Part shown: one piece after another, positions 50,916-54,529 of the stretch
How the letters are laid out: each line of letters begins with the position of its first letter
Position numbering within the stretch: the first letter of the stretch is position 1
Assembly (NCBI RefSeq): GCF_001279775.1
Contig: NZ_LGDG01000259.1
Location: forward strand, 1 to 54,529
Origin: Streptomyces sp. MMG1533
GTDB lineage: Bacteria; Actinomycetota; Actinomycetes; Streptomycetales; Streptomycetaceae
Direction: 5' to 3'
Length of the DNA stretch: 54,529 nt
Translations under genes and position numbers: made by a program
The notes under the pieces: model-generated
Told to the model about the DNA's origin: nothing
What the model saw: the letters and a program-made list of their open reading frames with translations, nothing else
The model's database searches: none

Positions 50916-51716
50916 ATGACCGAGCAGGCTGAACAGTCTCAGCACACCATCTGCCGCCGCCTCGTCGGACGTACCGCCGTCATCACCGGAGCCGGCAGCG
51001 GCATCGGCCTCGCCACCGCGCGCCGGCTCGCCTCCGAGGGCGCGCACGTCGTCTGCGGCGACGTCGACGAGCAGCGCGGCAAGGCGGCAGCCGAGGTGGT
51101 CGGCGGGATCTTCGTGAAGGTCGACGTCACCGACCCCGAGCAGGTCGAGGCGCTGTTCCAGGCGGCGTACGACACCTACGGCAGCGTCGACGTCGCCTTC
51201 AACAACGCGGGCATCTCCCCGCCCGACGACGACTCCATCCTGGAGACCGGCCTGGAGGCCTGGAAGCGCGTCCAGGAGGTCAACCTGACCTCCGTCTACC
51301 TGTGCTGCAAGGCGGCCATCCCCTACATGCGGCGCCAGGGCAAGGGCTCCATCATCAACACGGCGTCCTTCGTGGCCCGGATGGGCGCGGCGACCTCGCA
51401 GATCTCGTACACGGCGTCCAAGGGCGGCGTCCTGGCCATGTCCCGTGAACTGGGTGTGCAGTTCGCGCGGGAGGGCATCCGGGTCAACGCCCTGTGCCCG
51501 GGGCCGGTCAACACCCCCCTGCTCCAGGAACTGTTCGCCAAGGACCCGGAGCGGGCCGCCCGGCGTCTGGTGCACATCCCGGTCGGCCGGTTCGCCGAGG
51601 CCGAGGAGATCGCCGCCGCCGTCGCGTTCCTGGCCAGCGACGACTCCTCCTTCGTGAACGCCACCGACTTCCTGGTGGACGGCGGAATCTCGGGGGCATA
51701 CGTCACGCCGCTCTAG
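50916..51716 (+). CDS. short-chain dehydrogenase/reductase
   Basis: The protein has 266 residues from the ATG at 50916, about 10 bases after GGAGG. It is a classical SDR: TGAGSGIG nucleotide motif (Asp in CGDVDE favours NAD), NNAG, and YTASK with catalytic Tyr and Lys and Ser in TASFVA. C-terminal VDGGISGAYVTPL. It would oxidise the hydroxyl of gamma-glutamylethanolamide to the aldehyde used by the ALDH. It is 7 bases after the ALDH stop and in the glnA4 operon. Confidence 0.92.
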   Translation: MTEQAEQSQHTICRRLVGRTAVITGAGSGIGLATARRLASEGAHVVCGDVDEQRGKAAAEVVGGIFVKVDVTDPEQVEALFQAAYDTYGSVDVAFNNAGISPPDDDSILETGLEAWKRVQEVNLTSVYLCCKAAIPYMRRQGKGSIINTASFVARMGAATSQISYTASKGGVLAMSRELGVQFAREGIRVNALCPGPVNTPLLQELFAKDPERAARRLVHIPVGRFAEAEEIAAAVAFLASDDSSFVNATDFLVDGGISGAYVTPL

Positions 51717-51725
51717 CCAGCGCCC

Positions 51726-51731
51726 TACAGT
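51726..51731 (+). promoter_or_regulatory. -10 element for leaderless DUF2510 gene
   Basis: TACAGT followed by 6 bases and the ATG at 51738 gives the same spacing as pafA and lysR. CGGA is the only ribosome-site-like sequence and is too close to the start. Confidence 0.4.
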
Positions 51732-51737
51732 GCCGGA

Positions 51738-52643
51738 ATGAGCATGACGTCCCCGCCCGGCTGGTACCCCGACCCCCAGGCTCCCCACCTGGAGCGCTGG
51801 TGGGACGGGGCCACCTGGACCGAACACCTGCGCGCACCGGAGGCCCCCGGGCCGCCGCAGCCGTCCGGCGGGACGTCCGGGCGCGCCAAGGCCGTCGCCC
51901 TCACGACCGCCGCCGTCGTCCTGGTCGCCGCGATCGTCACGGGAGTGGCCGTACTCGGCGAGGACGACGACGGCGGCGGCCCGGCGGCAGACGCCCTGCC
52001 GACGGCCGTCACGTCCACGTCCGTCACTGACACACCCACCCCGACCACCTCCGAGCCGGCCACCGGCGACCCCGGCCCGGTGGTGGACGAACTCAACGGC
52101 ATCACACTGCCGTTGCCCGACGGCTGGACCACGCCGAAGAACGTCGCCGAGGACGACGTCGTCATGACCACCGACGACGGGACGTACGACTGTCCGGCCG
52201 GCATCGGCATCTGCCGGCACGGCCTCGTCCTCACCCGCACGGTCACCGAGAACGACGAGAGGTCCCCCGAGGCCCTCGCCCGGCAGGACATCCCGGACGC
52301 GGCCGACGCGGCGTACGACCGCGACAGCCTCGACCGGCGCCTCTACGGCGGCATCGAGTCGCACCGGACCGTCAGGTCCGGGCCGGTCGCGGTGGCCGGA
52401 CGGGCCGGGTACTTCGTGCGCTGGCGGGTGACGACGGCCGACGGACCCGGCGGCTACGTGCAGTCCCTGGCCTTCCCGTCCAGCGTCGGCAGCGAGTCGC
52501 CGGTCATCGTGCGGTTCGTCTTCGACGCGGGCCCGGACGGGCCGCCGCTCGCCGACATGGACCGGATCACCAAGGGGATCCGGTCGATCGGCGACACGGA
52601 CACCGGCGGGGGCGTGGGCAGCAGCATCGGTCCGTCGAGCTAG
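51738..52643 (+). CDS. DUF2510 single-pass membrane protein
   Basis: The protein has 301 residues from the ATG at 51738 (ATG 51744 is also possible). It begins with the DUF2510 WW-like motif GWYPDPQAPHLERWWDGATWT. A Pro/Gly linker leads to one membrane helix (AVALTTAAVVLVAAIVTGVAVL, about 52-73), then a Thr/Pro-rich stalk and an extracytoplasmic domain (about 115-290; LPLPDGWTTPKNV, CPAGIGICRHGL and AGRAGYFVRWRVTTADG). The Cys pair may form a disulfide. The function is unknown; such proteins are common in actinomycetes. Confidence 0.88.
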   Translation: MSMTSPPGWYPDPQAPHLERWWDGATWTEHLRAPEAPGPPQPSGGTSGRAKAVALTTAAVVLVAAIVTGVAVLGEDDDGGGPAADALPTAVTSTSVTDTPTPTTSEPATGDPGPVVDELNGITLPLPDGWTTPKNVAEDDVVMTTDDGTYDCPAGIGICRHGLVLTRTVTENDERSPEALARQDIPDAADAAYDRDSLDRRLYGGIESHRTVRSGPVAVAGRAGYFVRWRVTTADGPGGYVQSLAFPSSVGSESPVIVRFVFDAGPDGPPLADMDRITKGIRSIGDTDTGGGVGSSIGPSS

Positions 52644-52651
52644 CGGAGAGG

Positions 52652-52714
52652 TCAGAGGAAGGGGTCAGAGGAAGGGGTCAGAGGAAGGGGTCAGAGGAAG
52701 GGGTCAGAGGAAGG
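52652..52714. repeat. 13-bp tandem repeat at the end of the PLP-enzyme gene
   Basis: The unit TCAGAGGAAGGGG occurs at 52652, 52665, 52678 and 52691, with a partial fifth copy at 52704-52714. The fifth copy supplies the TGA stop and last codons of the minus-strand gene, so the array duplicates that gene's 3' end downstream of the stop. Confidence 0.95.
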
Positions 52715-53906
52715 TGTGGCCTTCCCCGCGGTACGTCGGGACGGTCGCCGTCACCGCGTCCCCCTCGATCAGGTGCAGCACGTCGAACCGCTCGCACAGC
52801 TCACCGGCCTTTGCGTGCCGGAACCACACCTTGTCGCCGAGCAGGAGGTCGTCGGCCGGGGAACCGAGCAGGGGGGTCTGGACCTCGCCGGGCCCCTCCT
52901 GCGGGTCGTACTTCAGCCCTTCCGGCAGGTACGGCACCGGCAGCCGGTCGGGACCGGCCGCACCGGACGCGGGATAGCCGCCGCCGAGGACGGTCACGAC
53001 CCCGACCCCCGGCCGCCGTACGACGGGCTGGGCGTACAGCGCCGCCGGACGACCGCTGAAAGACGTGTAGTTGTCGAACAGCCGCGGTACGTACAGCCCC
53101 GACCCGGCGCCGATCTCGGTCACCGCGTCCTCCGCGGCGGTGTGCTGCACACTGCCCGTGCCGCCGCCGTTGACGAACTCCAGGTCCGGCACCACGGCCC
53201 GCACCGCGCGCACCACTTCACCGCGCCGCTCGACGAGTTCCCTGCGGGCGGTGGCCTGCATCAGCCGGACGGCACGCGAACGCAGCGGCCGCCCGGCGAC
53301 CGCGTCACCGACACCGGCGATGTGCCCCTCGTACGCCATGATCCCGACGACCTTGAACCCCGGCCGCCGGGCCACGGCACGGGCCATGTCGGCGACTTGG
53401 GCGGGGGAGTGCAGCGGGGAGCGCCGGGCACCGACACGCACCCGACCCCCGAGGAGCTTCAGCGAGGTGTCCAACTCCAGGCAGACGCGCACGACTTCGC
53501 GCCCGCCGCCGCGCGCCTCGTCGATGAACCTGAGCTGCGCCGGGTCGTCGACCATCACCGTCACGGCGGCGGCGAGCTTGGGATCGGCCGCCAGCTCGGC
53601 GAACGCGGCGCGGTCGGCGGACGGGTAGGCGAGCAGGATGTCGTCGAACCCGGACCGCGCGAGCCACAGGGACTCTTCGAGGGTGAAGGACATGATGCCC
53701 GCGAAGCCGTCCTTCCCCAGGACGCGTTCCAGCAGGGCCCGGCAGCGTACGGACTTGCTGGCGACCCGGACCGGCTTGCCGCCGGCGCGGCGGACGAGAT
53801 CGTCCGCGTTGGCGTCGAAGGCGTCGAGGTCCACGATCGCGAGGGGGGCGTCGAGATGGGCGGTGGCCCGGTCGTAACGGGCCCGGTCGGCGGCGCGCGC
53901 AGTCAT
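52704..53906 (-). CDS. alanine-racemase-fold PLP enzyme (D-serine/D-threonine deaminase-aldolase type)
   Basis: The protein has 400 residues from the ATG at 53906; longer in-frame starts are not conserved-looking. The N-terminal TIM barrel (about 20-260) has LAIVDLDAFDANADDLVRRA and VRVASKSVRC, with the PLP Lys in ASKSV. ELDTSLKLLGG, VGIMAYEGHIAG and VNGGGTGSVQHTAAEDAVTEIGAGSG form the phosphate site. The C-terminal D-serine-dehydratase-like domain has WFRHAKAGELCERF, a possible His/Cys metal pair. Homologues are annotated amino acid deaminase or aldolase; the real substrate is unknown. The ribosome site is weak. Confidence 0.88.
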   Translation of the reverse strand: MTARAADRARYDRATAHLDAPLAIVDLDAFDANADDLVRRAGGKPVRVASKSVRCRALLERVLGKDGFAGIMSFTLEESLWLARSGFDDILLAYPSADRAAFAELAADPKLAAAVTVMVDDPAQLRFIDEARGGGREVVRVCLELDTSLKLLGGRVRVGARRSPLHSPAQVADMARAVARRPGFKVVGIMAYEGHIAGVGDAVAGRPLRSRAVRLMQATARRELVERRGEVVRAVRAVVPDLEFVNGGGTGSVQHTAAEDAVTEIGAGSGLYVPRLFDNYTSFSGRPAALYAQPVVRRPGVGVVTVLGGGYPASGAAGPDRLPVPYLPEGLKYDPQEGPGEVQTPLLGSPADDLLLGDKVWFRHAKAGELCERFDVLHLIEGDAVTATVPTYRGEGHTFL

Positions 53907-54187
53907 GCACGCAGCCTGCCAGACTGGATTACCGCAGGGTAGGGGGACGTTCCGGGCAGATGCCCCGGGCTCGTGGACTGGTTCCCGTTCGCGTAGGAAC
54001 AACCCGTAGAGTGACGCGCACGCACGGAGGACGTCCCGCCCCCGGTCGCAGGCCCGCGCCGGGATGCCGGTCCCCCCGTGCGGGTATGCGTTGCCCGGAC
54101 GGCAGAGTCCGCACCGGGCCGGGCCACCACGACAACGGCCCGCGCACGAGGAGACGGCCCGGGCACGAGGAAACGGGGGTGGCCCGC
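53907..54187. other. intergenic region before the right-edge gene
   Basis: There are 281 bases. TAGAGT (54007-54012) is a possible -10, with GGAAC 10 bases earlier, and GTTCC (53981) with GGAAC (53996) are short inverted arms. No further structure is supported. Confidence 0.3.
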
Positions 54188-54529
54188 ATGAGCACGGAAG
54201 CACGCCGCCCCGCCGTACCCCCACGTCCCACCGAACCGCCGGTGGCCGGGGCCCCCGAGGGCGAGGGTGAGGGGCCGACGACGTCTTCGACCGAGGATGC
54301 GCGCACGGACCCCCCTTCCGCGGCCGAGCGTGACACGTGGGACGGCTTCCTCGCCGCACGCGGCTCGGCCGCCTCGACGGGCGGTGACGGCTCCGGTGCG
54401 GTGACATCGCCCCGCCGGGGAGGCGAGGCCAACGGGGCCCGCGGCACCTCCGGGTCCCAGGACATCCGGCCCCCCTTCCCGAACCTGCGCACCCCGTCCC
54501 CCCGTGCCGCCGCCCCCACAGCCCCGCCC
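54188..54529 (+). CDS. disordered N-terminal part of a protein, cut by the window end
   Basis: An ATG at 54188, 5 bases after GGGGGTGG, opens a frame that has no stop through 54529 (114 codons). The sequence is Pro/Ala/Gly/Ser-rich (STEARRPAVPPRPTEPP at the start) with one more ordered segment (ERDTWDGFLAARGSAAS). No domain is recognisable. The true protein continues beyond the window. Confidence 0.55.
   Translation, partial: MSTEARRPAVPPRPTEPPVAGAPEGEGEGPTTSSTEDARTDPPSAAERDTWDGFLAARGSAASTGGDGSGAVTSPRRGGEANGARGTSGSQDIRPPFPNLRTPSPRAAAPTAPP

Noticed and set aside
1..54529. CRISPR array, tRNA, rRNA or insertion sequence
   Set aside because: None seen: the tandem arrays have no spacers, and no transposase, integrase or rRNA-like stretch was found by reading.

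Overview
The window is high-GC chromosomal DNA from a Streptomyces (order Streptomycetales). The evidence is strong third-position G/C bias, many GTG starts, and gene order that matches the S. coelicolor SCO1611-SCO1650 neighbourhood as I remember it (a Pup-proteasome/Tat block, the cvn9/rar conservon and a glnA4 ethanolamine cluster). I see no rRNA, tRNA, CRISPR array or insertion sequence. Dense non-overlapping coding and intact housekeeping genes suggest chromosome core rather than a mobile island.

Region 1 (1-14755) is the Pup-proteasome locus. It holds a secreted protein, a [3Fe-4S]-type ferredoxin, the proteasomal AAA+ ring ATPase (arc/mpa), the Pup deamidase/depupylase (dop), pup (ending in Gln, so it needs Dop), the 20S core subunits (prcB with a 53-residue propeptide, and prcA), a divergent lacI-MFS pair, the Pup ligase pafA, two FKBP-type prolyl isomerases and the WYL activators pafB-pafC. 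Region 2 (14752-20637) continues the conserved actinobacterial order with a zinc-ribbon protein, a small membrane protein, tatA, tatC, a diacylglycerol-kinase-like lipid kinase and the Ski2-like helicase helY. The helY promoter carries an exact match to the PafBC-dependent DNA-damage motif.

Region 3 (20638-29023) starts with a 34-bp perfect inverted repeat and a decayed quinone-oxidoreductase pseudogene. A four-gene minus-strand operon follows. It would usually be annotated as urea amidolyase, but it has two urea-carboxylase-associated (DUF1989) proteins, so it is more probably guanidine degradation: guanidine carboxylase, carboxyguanidine deiminase and allophanate hydrolase. A divergent TetR gene flanks it, with a 22-bp palindrome in the shared promoter. 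Nearly the same palindrome occurs only once more in what I read: in front of an APC permease about 8 kb away, beyond the intervening conservon. This defines a probable two-site regulon of catabolic operon plus transporter.

Region 4 (29346-33952) is the cvn9/rar conservon: sensor kinase-like protein, roadblock protein, DUF742 protein, small GTPase, and a cytochrome P450 of CYP157 type with EQSLW in place of ExxR. Region 5 (33946-42492) holds a RluA-type pseudouridine synthase, the APC permease, a siderophore-interacting reductase with an iron-box-like site, a 5'-3' exonuclease and a glycine-betaine ABC transporter whose permease is fused to two tandem substrate-binding domains. Region 6 (42896-46265) holds an XRE-cupin regulator coupled to a cytoplasmic BtuF-like protein, a TDT/SLAC1-family transporter and a LysR regulator.

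Region 7 (46291-51716) begins with a 16-copy 14-bp minisatellite and continues with the ethanolamine-type gamma-glutamylation cluster: class I amidotransferase, GntR/FadR regulator (epuRI-like), glnA4-like ligase, aldehyde dehydrogenase and short-chain dehydrogenase. Region 8 (51738-54529) holds a DUF2510 membrane protein, a 13-bp tandem array that contains the stop codon of the next gene, an alanine-racemase-fold PLP enzyme, and the start of a disordered protein cut by the window end.

A recurring regulatory theme is leaderless or nearly leaderless starts, with a -10 hexamer 6-7 bases before the start codon (pafA, lysR, the DUF2510 gene, a small membrane protein).
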